Assembly (NCBI GenBank): GCA_038503065.1
Contig: JBCAMK010000021.1
Location: forward strand, 496,001 to 560,000
From: Paragyromitra xinjiangensis
Taxonomy: Eukaryota > Ascomycota > Pezizomycetes > Pezizales > Discinaceae
Length of the DNA: 64,000 nucleotides
Direction: 5' to 3'
Shown here one piece after another: positions 50,610-61,375 of the stretch. The translations under genes and the position numbers were made by a program. The notes under the pieces are model-generated. The model made no database searches and was not told where the DNA came from. It saw only the letters and a list, made by a program, of their open reading frames with translations. Every line of letters starts with the position of its first letter. Position 1 is the first letter of the stretch.

Positions 50610-52840
50610 TATTTATTTATTTATTGCTCATACTCGCATGCATCCTATAAGGATATGGCGTACATCAAGAGAATAACCGACAGAAAGAAAATATAGGAAA
50701 ATATAACGAAATCCATCACCCGTTCCATCCCAGCCTCTCTTAGGCTCGTCGTCAGTAACAAAATATTAAAACCGTGATCTCAAAACATAAATGAAATGAC
50801 TACCAACGGCCTTGTTCTTTCACCATCACATGCTTTGTGCCTGTAGCACAGCCCAATCCAATCCTAGAACCAGAGAAGGACATGTAAGTCGTAAGGGTGG
50901 AGGAAAGACTTATTCCTGCATGCGATTCTGTCTTGCGCTTGCAGCTAGTCTAGCAGCAGTGAGTTTGGGGCACCCAGGGGAGTTGCCTCTATGTGGTTCG
51001 CCACAGTTGGCGCAGCGGATAGTGGTGTGTAGGCAAGGAGATCCTTTGACAGTGCAAGAGGATTTGCCACAGGTATGTTGTGACGCTGTATGGGGCCCAG
51101 CACAGATGGTACAGATGGGGGTCTTGCTGGTGCAGCGTTGTTGGTGGTGCCCAAGGGCAAGGCAGTGAGTGCATTGGGTATCCTGTCCAAAGCGAAGGTA
51201 TTTGGAAACCTTGAGGCGGCGTCCGAAAAGGGAGAGGCCTCTCTCAAGGGCAGTGGTGGCAGGTTGTTTTCCTACAATAGTCAAGACCATTGAGGAAGCC
51301 TGCTTGCCCTCTCTCTGCTCTGGTCTGGTAAGCCAGCGAGGGTTGCGCATGAGGGTGGTGCCAGGGTTGAACTGTTCAACCTCTGACCTGATCTGTTGGA
51401 ATCCTTCTTTGGTAGAAGGAATGGAGGTGGGGACGTTGTGAAGAACAACTTGGAAGAGAGTGACCTCTTTCTCCAAGCTGTTGGCATTGGGAATGGTGGA
51501 TCTCACAATCTCCTCAAGCTTTGATCTCTGCTTCAGGAGTGTGTCGGAGGTGGTGGTGGTGACAGCAATGAGCTGCACATGGTGGGCTGGTGTAAATCGC
51601 ACTTCAGCAATCAAGGGGCTTTCTAGGCCAGCATTGACTGCGTTGCGGATGGTGAGTGGTGTGATATCATCAGGAATGGGTAGACCATTCCTGGTAATGA
51701 TAAGTGTGCGTTCGCGTTTGGGGGGGGCTGTTGGTGTTTTGGAGGCCTTGGTGGCCTTGGGGGCGGTCCTGGAGGCCTTTTTTGAGGCAACCTGGGCCCA
51801 GGAATTTGGTGCAGGTGCTGGGGCAGCTGCTGGAGGTGGGGGAAGGTTGGCAGTGGCCAGAATGCTAGTTAAAGCACGTTTCTGCTCCAAGTCTGCTACC
51901 TTGGTTGTGAGAGTTGCTACCTTCTCCACAAGAGCTGGGTCGTTGTGAATGGTAGGGGGAGGTGGGGGGTTCCTGGCTGCCTTCTGGAGGCGTCTGATTT
52001 CCCTCTCCAGTTGCTTCACATAGAGGCGATACTGATGGAGGTCTCTGGCGATTTGGATCACAGCATCTGCGATCTTGACAGTGGTGTTGAGGGTGGGAGC
52101 CACGAAATCATCCATGCTCTCATGCTCAGACTCAGACTCTGTCATCTCATGGTCTTGAGAATCAGGAGGGAGTGGGAGCGACTCATAGTCCTGAAGGGCA
52201 ACAGCAGGACGCAGTGGGAGGGTCTGGGTGGGGGTCTGCTCTGGGTCTCCATGGTGGAGAGCAGAAAGTCGCGAATTGGGGGGTGTTGTGGGTGCTGTGG
52301 GTGTTGTGGGGGTGGTAAATGGCGAAATTCCGCCAGGAGAGGGAGACTGATAGCCTCTGCCTCTCCCTCTGCCTCTAGACGAAGAGGAAGACATGGTGAA
52401 GGGTCCTGAACCGACAGGTAGTGGGGGGAGGTGTTGCTGGGCCCTGGAGGGGTCCCTGGCGGGTGGGGGAGGGTGGGAGCAGGAAGTGTCAGCAACTTCT
52501 GCAAATCTGCTCGGATCCGAGCGAACGAGAGGGCGATCGAACGGGCACGGTGAGGGGACTCCAAAAAGCCCGGGGTCGAGTCAATCGGAGTAGTATTGGT
52601 GGAGATATGAGGTTTTGCAATATCTCAAAATTTGAGGTGTAGGGGGGAAAAGAGGGGTAAAATAGCGAATTCGACAACAACTTTTGCAAATCGAGAGCGA
52701 CCTCGACGTACAATAGCAGGATCGAACGGGGGCAGTGAGGCGAGTCCGAATAACCAAAAATCTCGTTAATCGGAGTAAAACTGGTGGAGTTATGACCAAA
52801 AAGTCGTTTCGTGGTTGTTGTTGTCGGTTGGTGTTAACCT
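50610..52840 (-). mobile_element. B3: gag-only non-LTR element
   Basis: 2231 bp; target duplication GAAGAAGGTCTTGT (50596-50609, 52841-52854). (TAAA)n-type tail at 50610 and the same 3' stem-loop as other copies (ATCCT/AGGAT version). About 11 extra nt (AGGTTAACACC in sense) precede the usual 5' end, likely untemplated or variable 5' addition. Confidence 0.9.
50910..52394 (-). CDS. B3 ORF1: gag-like zinc-knuckle protein, 494 aa
   Basis: ATG-initiated and intact. MSSSSSRGRGRGRGYQSPSP start, then an acidic patch (SQDHEMTESESEHESMDDF), coiled-coil-like segments (YVKQLEREIRRLQKAA; KVATLTTKVADLEQKRALT), the central domain (RTLIITRNGLPIPDDITPL, AEVRFTPAHHVQLIAVTT, RNPRWLTRPEQREGKQAS) and three Cys-His clusters (CTHCLALGHHQQRC, CTICAGPHTASQHTC, CANCGEPHRGNSPGC). 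It belongs to a subfamily with B2 and B5; B1 and B4 form another. No enzyme domain follows before the 3' UTR. Confidence 0.93.
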   Translation of the reverse strand: MSSSSSRGRGRGRGYQSPSPGGISPFTTPTTPTAPTTPPNSRLSALHHGDPEQTPTQTLPLRPAVALQDYESLPLPPDSQDHEMTESESEHESMDDFVAPTLNTTVKIADAVIQIARDLHQYRLYVKQLEREIRRLQKAARNPPPPPTIHNDPALVEKVATLTTKVADLEQKRALTSILATANLPPPPAAAPAPAPNSWAQVASKKASRTAPKATKASKTPTAPPKRERTLIITRNGLPIPDDITPLTIRNAVNAGLESPLIAEVRFTPAHHVQLIAVTTTTSDTLLKQRSKLEEIVRSTIPNANSLEKEVTLFQVVLHNVPTSIPSTKEGFQQIRSEVEQFNPGTTLMRNPRWLTRPEQREGKQASSMVLTIVGKQPATTALERGLSLFGRRLKVSKYLRFGQDTQCTHCLALGHHQQRCTSKTPICTICAGPHTASQHTCGKSSCTVKGSPCLHTTIRCANCGEPHRGNSPGCPKLTAARLAASARQNRMQE

Positions 52841-52854
52841 GAAGAAGGTCTTGT

Positions 52855-52988
52855 CTATGTGTGCATGCAGACTTGCCTCTCGAAGCCTCTGCAGCACCTT
52901 CTGAACAAGGCATTGATGCTCCCCAATTGTCTCTGTGTAGATAAGTATATCATCTAAGTATACTATCACGCCCAGATCCAATAGGTCA
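52855..52988 (-). pseudogene. chromovirus pol, part 2: RT catalytic region
   Basis: A short open segment containing LGVIVYLDDILIYTET, with the YLDD catalytic motif, and ASLHAHIDKTFF. It is continuous with part 1 at 55325 once B4 is removed and with part 3 at 50595 once B3 is removed. Confidence 0.93.
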
Positions 52989-53002
52989 TGCAACACCTCA
53001 TT

Positions 53003-55310
53003 ATTTATTTATTTATTTATTATTTATTTATTTATTATTCATACTCGCATGCATCCGAAACGGATATGGCGTACAGCAGAAGAAAACCCAACAGGAACAT
53101 AAAAGAAAACAAAAACAAAACTAACTAATCCTCCGCCAGTTCCAACCCAGCCTCTTCTAGGCTCATCGTCAATGAATGTGTTAATACCCCGATCTAGTGA
53201 CTCCCTCTCACAGTGTCAAGACTACCCTGGGCATTCTTCTCTCACCATCACATGTTTTGTGCCTATAGCACTCCCTCCACTAAGCCCGAAGGCCCATGAG
53301 GGCTGGATAAATCAATACAGGTAGGGGGAAACTTTAAAGAACCATGCGATCCTGACGTTCGCTGGCCTTAAGTCTAGCTTCAGTGAGTTTGAGGCAACCA
53401 GAAAAGTTACCACGATGCTGTTCGTCACAGTTCTTGCAACGGATGATGGTGTGGAGGCAAGGAGCTCCCTTGATGGTGCAAGAGGAGGTTGCGCAGGAGT
53501 GGGAGGATGCTGTATGAGGCCCAGCACAGATGTTGCAGTAAGGCGTTTTGCTGGTACAGCGTTGTTGTGGATGGCCAAAGGCCAGACAGGAAGTGCATTG
53601 GGTATCTGGTCCGAAGCGAAGGTATTTGGTGACTTTATGGCGAAGTCCAAAGAGTGAGAGCCCTCTCTCAAGGGCAGTGGTGGCAGGTTGTTTCCCCACA
53701 ATGGTCAAGACCATGGAGGAGGCCTGCTTTCCCTCTCTCTGCTCAGGCCTGGTGAGCCAGCGAGGGTCGCGAAGTAGGGTGGTGCCTGGGTTGAACTGCT
53801 CAACCTCAGATCTGATCTGCTGGAATCCCTCTTCGCCAGAGGGGATAGAGGTGGGGACATTGTGCACAACAACTTGGGTAAGGATGGCTTCCTTTTCCAT
53901 GCTGGTGGCATTGGGGATGGTGTTGCGAACTACTTCTTCAAGCTTTTGTCTCTGCTTGAGAAGGGAGTCGGAGGTGGTGGAAGTGACAGCAATGAGCTGC
54001 ACATGGTGTGCTGGTGTGAATCGCACCTCTGCAATCAATGGCTTGTCTAGGGCAGCATTGACTGCATTGCGAATGAGGAGTGGGGTGATATCATCAGGAA
54101 TGGGTAGACCATTCCTGGTGATGATTAGGGTACGGTCGCGTTTTGGGGGGTTTGCTGGTGGTTTGGTAGGCTTGGAGGCCTTGCTGGCGGGTCTAGGAGC
54201 CCTTTTAGAGGCAACCTGAGCCCAGGAGTTGGTGGCTGGCGGGGGAGCAGCTGCTGGAGGTAGGGGGAGGTTGGCAGAGGTCAGAATGGTTGTGAGGGTC
54301 CGTTTCTGTTCCAAGTCTGCAACCTTGGAGGTGAGGGTAGCCACCTTTTCCACTAGAGCTGGGTCATTGTGGAAGGTAGGGGCTGGTGGTGGTGTGAGGA
54401 TAGCTTTTTCAAGCTGCTTGACGCGTTTGGTGAGTGCCTTGATGAGCCTGTTCTGCTCATCCATCACTGCGAAGAGGGAGGGGTTGTAGTTCTCCCCAGT
54501 ACCAATGGCACCAAGGCGATTTAGGTTGCTGTTGCTGTCATCCATCTGGATGACTGGAGGTAGGGTGGTGGAAAAGGTGAGGGGTCCCTCTGTGTCCGTC
54601 ATGTCAGAGTCAGACTCTTCCAGGAGGACAGAGCCACTGTCTGTAGGCTCTGTGGCGGGCAGGGAGGCATAGTGAGGTAGGGGGACTGCTGGGCGAAGTG
54701 GCAGGGCTTGAGTAGGTGTTTGCTCAGGGTCTCCATGGAGCAATGGCGAAAATCGGGTGTTTGGGGGTGTTGTAGGGGCGCCAAATGGCGTTTGGAGCGA
54801 GTTTTGAGGTGAACTAGTCACAGAAGAGGGAGACCTGAAGCCTCTGCCTCTCCCTCTGCCTCTAGACGAAGAGGAAGACATGGAGGAGGGTCCTGAACCG
54901 ACAGGAGGAGGTGGGGGGGTGGTTGCTGTGCCCTGGGGGGGAGGGCTGGCGGTTGGGAATGGGAAATCGATCAGAACTTCTGCAGTTCTGGTCGGATCCG
55001 AACGAACGAGAGGGCGATCGAACGGGCGCGCTGAGGCGGTTCCAAAAAGCCCGGGGTCGAGCTAATCGGACGAAAACTGGTGGAGTTATGAGAAGATGCA
55101 GAATCTCAAGATTTGGTGAGGTTTTTGGAAGTGAGGGGTAAATAGGCGAATTCGATAACAACTTTAGCAAATCCGGAGCAAACCAGACATAAAATAGCAG
55201 GATCGAACGAGGGCAGCGAGGCGAGTCCGAATAATCAAAAAGTAGAGCAATCGGAGTAAAACTGGTGGAGTTGTGACCAAAAAGTCACTTTGGCGTTGTT
55301 GTTGTCGGTT
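53003..55310 (-). mobile_element. B4: gag-only non-LTR element
   Basis: 2308 bp, target duplication TGCAACACCTCATT (52989-53002, 55311-55324). It has a long (TAAA)n tail, a 3' stem-loop, one ORF and the two-part 5' UTR. Closely similar to B1. Confidence 0.9.
53334..54881 (-). CDS. B4 ORF1: gag-like zinc-knuckle protein, 515 aa
   Basis: Intact, ATG-initiated and nearly identical to the B1 protein (MSSSSSRGRGRGRGFRSPSS start, same length). Clusters are CTSCLAFGHPQQRC, CNICAGPHTASSHSC and CKNCDEQHRGNFSGC. Differences from B1 are substitutions only, for example in the Ala/Pro linker around residue 215. Two intact close copies in different host elements indicate recent amplification of this subfamily. 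Confidence 0.93.
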   Translation of the reverse strand: MSSSSSRGRGRGRGFRSPSSVTSSPQNSLQTPFGAPTTPPNTRFSPLLHGDPEQTPTQALPLRPAVPLPHYASLPATEPTDSGSVLLEESDSDMTDTEGPLTFSTTLPPVIQMDDSNSNLNRLGAIGTGENYNPSLFAVMDEQNRLIKALTKRVKQLEKAILTPPPAPTFHNDPALVEKVATLTSKVADLEQKRTLTTILTSANLPLPPAAAPPPATNSWAQVASKRAPRPASKASKPTKPPANPPKRDRTLIITRNGLPIPDDITPLLIRNAVNAALDKPLIAEVRFTPAHHVQLIAVTSTTSDSLLKQRQKLEEVVRNTIPNATSMEKEAILTQVVVHNVPTSIPSGEEGFQQIRSEVEQFNPGTTLLRDPRWLTRPEQREGKQASSMVLTIVGKQPATTALERGLSLFGLRHKVTKYLRFGPDTQCTSCLAFGHPQQRCTSKTPYCNICAGPHTASSHSCATSSCTIKGAPCLHTIIRCKNCDEQHRGNFSGCLKLTEARLKASERQDRMVL

Positions 55311-55324
55311 TGCAACACCTCATT

Positions 55325-56518
55325 GATCATAGCCTGGAACGACGAAGGGGCATTACAGAGGCCGAAGGGCATGACATTGTACTCATACAATCCATACCGG
55401 GTCCTGAACGCCGTCTTCCACTCATCCCCTTTGGCTATCCTTAACAGGTTGAACCCATCCTTCAGGTCAATCTTGGTAAAGACCTTAGCGGTTCTCAGCC
55501 TGTCCCTCAACTCAGACATCAGCGGTAGCGGGTATTTGTCCTTTACTGTGATCCTGTTAAGGCCCCGGTAGTCAACGCAGATGCGGAGAGTACCATTAGG
55601 CTTGGGAACGAACAGGATAGGTGCAGCGGCGGGGGAATTGGATCTGGATATCTTTCCAGATGGTAGGGCCTTATTCAGGAACTCCCGGAGGGCCTTAAGC
55701 TCAGATTCAGAGCAAGCATACAAGGGCCCGAACGGTGGCTTTGTTCCTGGTTGTAGGTTGATGTGGTGATCGAAAGCACCATGCTCCGGCAGCTTTGAGC
55801 TCTTCTCATTGCTGAAGACATCCGCCCATTCCCTGTACTCCGCTGGTAGCCTCAGGCTCACATCTCCTCCGCTATCATCATGCCAAACCGCAGCTCCAAT
55901 CTGATGCACATTGGTCCGGTCTTCTGCCATCATCTCCCAGTCTTCGCACACCTCTATGTGGACGTCAGTGGGGATGCAGTTCTTGTGGCAGTAATCAGAA
56001 CGCCAATGGATGCGGCCAGTATGCCAATCGATGTCTGGGTTGTGCTTCTGTGCCCATGAGATAGGTAGATACCCGGAGATGCCTCCCTCTAGAGGTCCAA
56101 CCTCCCAACGGATCAGTTCCTCATGCTTGCCCATGACCATGTCTAGGGGGGCAGTAAAATACTCGCCAGCTCCCATCATCAGGTCTCCCTGGGCATCAAG
56201 CATCTGAATGGGAACCTCACGCTTCTCTGTTGGTATCCTTTCCTTCCTCACAAACTCCTCGCTGAGGATAGGTCCAGTGCAGCCAGTATCAAACAGGAAC
56301 TTACCATGGCACCTGTTGATATGCTTCCGCACCTTCCAGTTCAATTCAGCCTTCAGTATAGGCCTCTGACCATGTACTGGCTTCGCTGGCGGTTCTTCCA
56401 GTCTTCTCTTCGATGGTGGGTTTCCACTAGGGCTATGACTTCTCTGACGCTTTGCCTTTTGTCTCTCGGACAAGGTCTTATGCATGCCGTCATTGTATGT
56501 GGTGTAGCCTGTGGACAT
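55325..56518 (-). pseudogene. chromovirus pol, part 1: protease and RT N-terminal half
   Basis: An ATG at 56518 (MSTGYTTYNDGMHK) opens the frame. An aspartic protease follows (KFLFDTGCTGPILSEEF, catalytic DTG), then a linker and the RT fingers (NSPAAAPILFVPKPNGTLRI, CVDYRGLNRITVKDKYPLPL, KIDLKDGFNLLRI, MPFGLCNAPSSFQAMINEVL). B4 interrupts immediately before the YLDD region. The gap of about 200 nt to the gag stop suggests pol is made separately or by reinitiation rather than by a simple in-frame fusion. Confidence 0.93.
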
Positions 56519-56714
56519 GACTGTTGTACTGTGATACCAGCGCAGCCAATGATGTCAATGATCGTTGAGCAGGTTTCTGTGCAGGTATCGATAATGGTTG
56601 AGCTGGGTGTTAGCTAGGAGAAGTTGCATATCGATCCAGCGATTTCGGCCTATCAGGCCTCCTCAGTACAACTGATATAAGAACGAGATAATATTAAGAC
56701 TAATGAACGGCTAT

Positions 56715-57748
56715 CTAGTAGATCTCAGGATCGCTATCCTCATCTACTACAAATAATCTCTCAGGCTCTGCCTTGAGAGGAACAGGACTATGGACTGCCG
56801 CTACTGCGGCTGCTTTTCCCTTCTTAGACTCTGGTGGAACAGCAGTGGCTTCTAGCTCTTCTGCTCTTTTCCTCTTCCTCGTGGCTGCTACTCTAGCTAC
56901 CACAGGAACCTGAGTCCAACACTTTCCCCATGAATGGCCCTTCCTTCCGCACTTTAAACAGACTTCGGCCTTACGCCTTTCTGCCAGGATACTCTCTGGT
57001 ATTCCTGTGAATGCGGACGGGTCAGTCAGGTACTTGTCTTAAAGGAAGGTAGTACTCAGACATACCTTTTAGCTCCACAGCTTTGTCCTTCTTCGCTGGC
57101 GGAGTCTTATTCTCACCAGCGGCCTTTCTATCAGAGGTAGCAGCGGTACTCTGACCCTTCTGCTCACCCTTCTTCTTTCCACTACTCTCGCCACCACCCT
57201 TCTTCTCTTCCTTCCGTTCCGGGGGCCTTGTCTTCTTGTATCTCTCAAGAACATGACCCATGTGCCGGACTAGTTGAATCCTCTCATGGAGAGAGGCGGG
57301 TTTGACAGCTACCTTGGCCCAATCAAGGGCTAGTTCTGCGTTGAGACCTTGGGATATTTTATCGTCCACTACCTCACCGCTATAGCCTGTCTTCCACATC
57401 AACTGCACAATCTGGTCCAAGAAGGCATCGATACCGGCGGTCTGTGAGAGCTTATCCCACTTAGCTACCGCTTCTTCCCTGGTGACTCTATCCCCAAACG
57501 AAGACCGGAATGAAAGCATGAAGGTGGCCCAAGAGAACCAGTGAGCATCCAAGACTACTGGACGCCCTGCGGCCCTATCAGCTGCTCCTTGGTCGATGAG
57601 GTTGTAGTAAGCCTCATACCAGTTGAGCACTGCGTTGCCTTCCAGGAGATTGCCAGTGTAACGGATCTTCATGACATCCTGTTGGAAGGAGGATGCTTCT
57701 ATCGAGAAGACGTTCTCACACTGGCGTAGGAAACGGTTGACATCATGG
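56715..57748 (-). pseudogene. chromovirus gag, part 2: capsid core and zinc knuckle, with frameshift
   Basis: The capsid-like domain (FLRQCENVFSIEASS, KIRYTGNLLEGNAVLNWYEA, WATFMLSFRSSFGD, GIDAFLDQIVQLMWKTGY, SLHERIQLVRHMGH) leads to a Lys/Gly-rich linker and GMSEYYLPL. Near 57040 the frame shifts by a small indel. The next frame carries LTDPSAFTGIPESILAERRK and the zinc knuckle CLKCGRKGHSWGKC, ending DSDPEIY. It is the only coding defect noticed in this chromovirus apart from the insertions. Confidence 0.85.
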
Positions 57749-60002
57749 TTATTTATTTATTTTATTTATTATTCATACTCGCATGCATCCGAAACGGATA
57801 TGGCGTACAGTAGAAGAAAACCCAACAGAAACATAAAAGAAACAAAACAAAACTAACTAATCCTCCGCGAATTCCAACTCAGCCTCTTCTAGGCTCATCA
57901 TCAGTTTAGTAGTTAATACCCTGATCTAGTGACCTCTCCCACAAGTCAAGACTACCCTGGGCATTGTTCATTCACCATCGCTTGCTTTGTGCCTATAGCA
58001 CAGCCCACTTCCAATCCAAAAACCAGAAAGGACAAACGAAATCGTAAGGGTGTAGGAAAGACTTATTGTTGCATGCGATTCTGTCGTTCGCTAGCAGCAA
58101 GTCTAGCTGCAGTGAGTGAGGGGCATCCTGGGGAATTGCCCTTATGTTGTTCGCCACAGTTAGTGCAGCGGATGGTGGTGTGGAGGCATGGGGATCCCTT
58201 GACAGTGCAAGAGGATTTGCCACAGGTATGTTGTGACGCTGTATGTGGCCCAGCACAGATGGTACAAATGGGGGTCTTGCTGGTACAACGTTGTTGGTGG
58301 TGCCCGAAGGCAAGGCAGTGAGTGCATTGGGTGTCTTGTCCAAAGCGAAGATATTTGGAAACCTTGAGGCGGCGTCCGAAAAGGGAGAGCCCTCTCTCAA
58401 GGGCAGTGGTGGCAGGTTGTTGGCCGTGGATGGTAAGAAACATTGAGGAAGCCTGTTTGCCCTCTCTCTGTTCTGGTCTGGTGAGCCAGCGAGGGTTGCG
58501 CATGAGGGTGGTGCCAGGGTTGAACTGTTCAACCTCTGACCTGATATGTTGGAAACCTTCTTCGCCAGAAGGGATGGAGGTTGGGACGTTGTGCAGAACA
58601 ACTTGGAAGAGAGTGACTTCCTTCTCCAAGCTGTTTGCATTCGGGATGGTAGATCTCACAATCTCCTCAAGCTTTGATCTCTGCTTGAGGAGTGTGTCGG
58701 AGGTGGTGGTGGTAACAGCAATAAGCTGAACATGGTGGGCAGGTGTGAATCGCACCTCTGCAATCAATGGGCTTTCTAGGGCTGCATTGACTGCATTGCG
58801 AATGGTGAGTGGGGTGATGTCCTCAGGAATGGGTAGACCATTCCTAGTGATGATAAGGGTGCGGTCGCGTTTGGGGGGCGTTGTGGGTGTTTTGGAGGCT
58901 TTGGAGGCCTTGGGGGCGGTCTTGGAAGCCTTTTTTGAGGCAACCTGGGCCCAGGAGTGTGGTGCAGGCGCTGGGGCAGCTGCTGGAGGTGGGGGGAGTG
59001 AGGAGGAGCCAGAGGCAGAGGCCAAGATGGTAGTTAGGGCGCGTTTCTGCTCCAGATCTGCTACTTTGGCTGTGAGGGTTGCAATCTTTTCCACAAGTGC
59101 AGGGTCGTTGTGGAAGACTGGAGGTGGTGGAGGAGTCCTGGCTGCTTTTTCAAGCCTGCGGATGGTTTTGAGCATCTGCTTGATGCAGGCCCGGTATTCA
59201 TGAAGGGTTGCAGCAAGCTGGACAACAGCATCTGCAATCTTGGGGGTGGTGTTGAGGATGGGGGGGGTGAATTCTTCCTCCGTTTCACTCTCAGATTCAG
59301 TCATCTCATGATCCTGAGAGTCTGGGGGAGTGGGAGGGATTCAAAGACCTGGAGAGCAAGTGCGGGACGCAGTGGGAGAGTCTGGGTGGGAGTCTGCTCA
59401 GGGTCTCCATGGTGGAGGGCAGAAAATCGCGAATTGGGGGGTGTGGTAGGTGCTGTGGGTGTTGTGGGGGTGGTAAAGGGCGAAATTGCGCCAGGAGAGG
59501 GAGACTGAAAGCCTCTGCCTCTCCCTCTGCCTCTAGATGAAGAGGAAGACATAGAGGGGTCCTGAACCGACAGGAGGAGGTGGGGTGTATGGGGGGTGTT
59601 GCTGTGGGGCCCTGGGGGGGTCCCTAGCGAAGTGGGAGGGGGTGGGAGAAGCAGGAAGTGTCAACAACTTCTGCAAATCTGCTCCGATCCGGACGAACGA
59701 GAGGGCGATCGAACGGGCGCGCTGTGGGGAGTCCAAAAAGCCCGGGGTCGAGCTAATCGGACGAAAACTCGTGGAGTTATGAGGTCTTGCAAGATCTCAA
59801 GATTTGAGGTGTAGGGGGGGAAAAGAGGGGTAAAACAGCGAATTCAACAACCACTTTTGCAAATCGAGAGCGATTTCGACGTGCAATAGCAGGAATGAAC
59901 GAGGGCAGCGAGGCGAGTCCGAATAACCAAAAAGTAGAGCAATCGGAGTTAAACTGGTGGAGTTGTGACCAAAAAGTCACTTTGGCGTTGTTGTTGTCGG
60001 TT
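57749..60002 (-). mobile_element. B5: gag-only non-LTR element
   Basis: 2254 bp, target duplication GTTGACATCATGG (57736-57748, 60003-60015), inside chromovirus gag. Structure as for the other B copies, with a (TAAA)n-type tail at 57749. Confidence 0.9.
58063..59552 (-). pseudogene. B5 ORF1, gag-like gene with one frameshift
   Basis: The ATG at 59552 opens MSSSSSRGRGRGRGFQSPSP. The frame shifts near 59305-59335 (the family reads LPPDSQDHEMTESES) and continues with MTESESETEEEFTPP to 58063. The clusters CTHCLAFGHHQQRC, CTICAGPHTASQHTC and CTNCGEQHKGNSPGC are intact. A single small deletion explains the break. Confidence 0.88.
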
Positions 60003-60015
60003 GTTGACATCATGG

Positions 60016-61196
60016 GCTTCTCCCTTGAACTTAGCAGGCTGTGGTGCCTTGGGTTCTCGGGTCCTGTTGGCAGTGTTAGACATGCCGCCTCCTGCTCCCA
60101 ACATCGTGGCCATCATTTCCATCATCCTCTTCTCCTGCTTCCTCATCTTGCGATGGTAGTACCTCTTCCAGGCTTTAGGATCTGCACCCTCAGGTTCAGA
60201 GTCGCTATCACTGGAATCCGGGTCCCTACCACCACCTCCTCCTACCCTTCTGCCTCCTCCTCCACCTCCTCCTTGTCCACCATTATCTCCTCCGTTGCCC
60301 GCTGCTTCTCCTTCCCCTCTATTCTCCTCCCTTGGTGTTGCCGGCCGGTCGAAGGGGGGCGGAGGTGAATTAGCAGGTGGTGTTCTCTGTGGTGCCCGTC
60401 CTGATGTGCCCTGAGGGGTTACAGGAGGCAGACCACCACCACCAGAGCGCTGAGATCCTCCAAGTCCCCAGGTACTCGAGCCGTAGCCGCGTGAAGGAGG
60501 TAGGGGTGTTCTGGATCCGCCAGAAAGGCCGAGGGGCATCCAGGACTCGTCTATAGGAGCCTGGCTTCGTGCTCTTCGTCGAGGTTGTGGTGCTGGAGGT
60601 GGGGGTGCGAGTGGTAGGGGAAAGGACTCTAAAGGGAACGTAGTATTAGACCTGGGCCTTCCTACCCTTTCTTCCGGAGCCTTGATGTGTAGCTGTCCAC
60701 TCCGGATAGCTTCCTGCACAATGGTTAGGTAGTCCGGTGGAGCAGCCTGCTCCGGTAGATCTAGGTCCATAGGTTCTGTTCCGCTTAGTTCGTCCCTTGA
60801 CAGCAGCAGGTGTTGCACTCGCTGCTGTAGGTGTTGGGCCTGATCATTCAGGTAGTTCATGGCATCCTTCATGAGGGTTTGCTCAGCTGACTGCCGTTCC
60901 TCTAACATCCGTAAGGCATGTCCTGCCTGGGCAACCGTGCTGTTGATATAGCTCTTCATGTGCTCTTGGTAGTGCTCAAAGAACTCAGCAATGGTGACCT
61001 TGGACCGGTCTGTCCAGTTGGTCTGGACACCTGGGATGTACTTCTCGAGGGTTGTCTTTGGGGCTTTGACTAGCTGTGCATCTTCTCCATCTCCAACCGC
61101 CAGCGTCTTCTTCTCCCATTGAATCTGAAGGGGAGGAGCGGGTGCTCCTAACGCTGGGGTGTTGCGGCTGGAGGATCGTCCAGAACGTGATGCCAT
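60016..61196 (-). pseudogene. chromovirus gag, part 1: N-terminal region
   Basis: An ATG at 61196 opens MASRSGRSSSRNTPALGAPA. A helical stretch follows (FEHYQEHMKSYINSTVAQAG, QHLQQRVQHLLLSRDEL), then a long Pro/Gly/Arg-rich region with a Gly/Arg run (GGQGGGGGGGRRVGGGGGRD) and a basic helix (WKRYYHRKMRKQEKRMMEMM) leading to KAPQPAKFKGEAHDVN. There B5 is inserted and the frame continues at 57748 with RFLRQCENVF. The frame is open throughout this part. Confidence 0.9.
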
Positions 61197-61375
61197 TGCT
61201 GGAGCTTGGGGTATAGGAGTGCTCGCTGTGGGAGTTCGATTGTACTGGTGCTGGAACAGTGATCTCGCAGATACTGCTCATTCAGCCACTCAGGGTAGGT
61301 CTCCTGCCAATAGACGTGGTCAGGAATCGAAGGTTTCCTCTTCAAACAGCTGAAGAGGATCGAAAGCCAACCCAT
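61148..61375 (-). CDS. possible short upstream ORF overlapping gag start, 75 aa
   Basis: ATG-initiated (MGWLSILFSCLKRKPS) between the 5' LTR and gag, ending 49 nt inside gag in another frame. It is either leader-region noise or a small regulatory ORF. No homology recognised; kept only because of its position. Confidence 0.25.
   Translation of the reverse strand: MGWLSILFSCLKRKPSIPDHVYWQETYPEWLNEQYLRDHCSSTSTIELPQRALLYPKLQQWHHVLDDPPAATPQR

Noticed and set aside
52829..52840. Extra bases at the B3 5' end as a separate insertion
   Set aside because: Only about 11 nt, no duplication of its own; more simply a variable 5' addition during reverse transcription.
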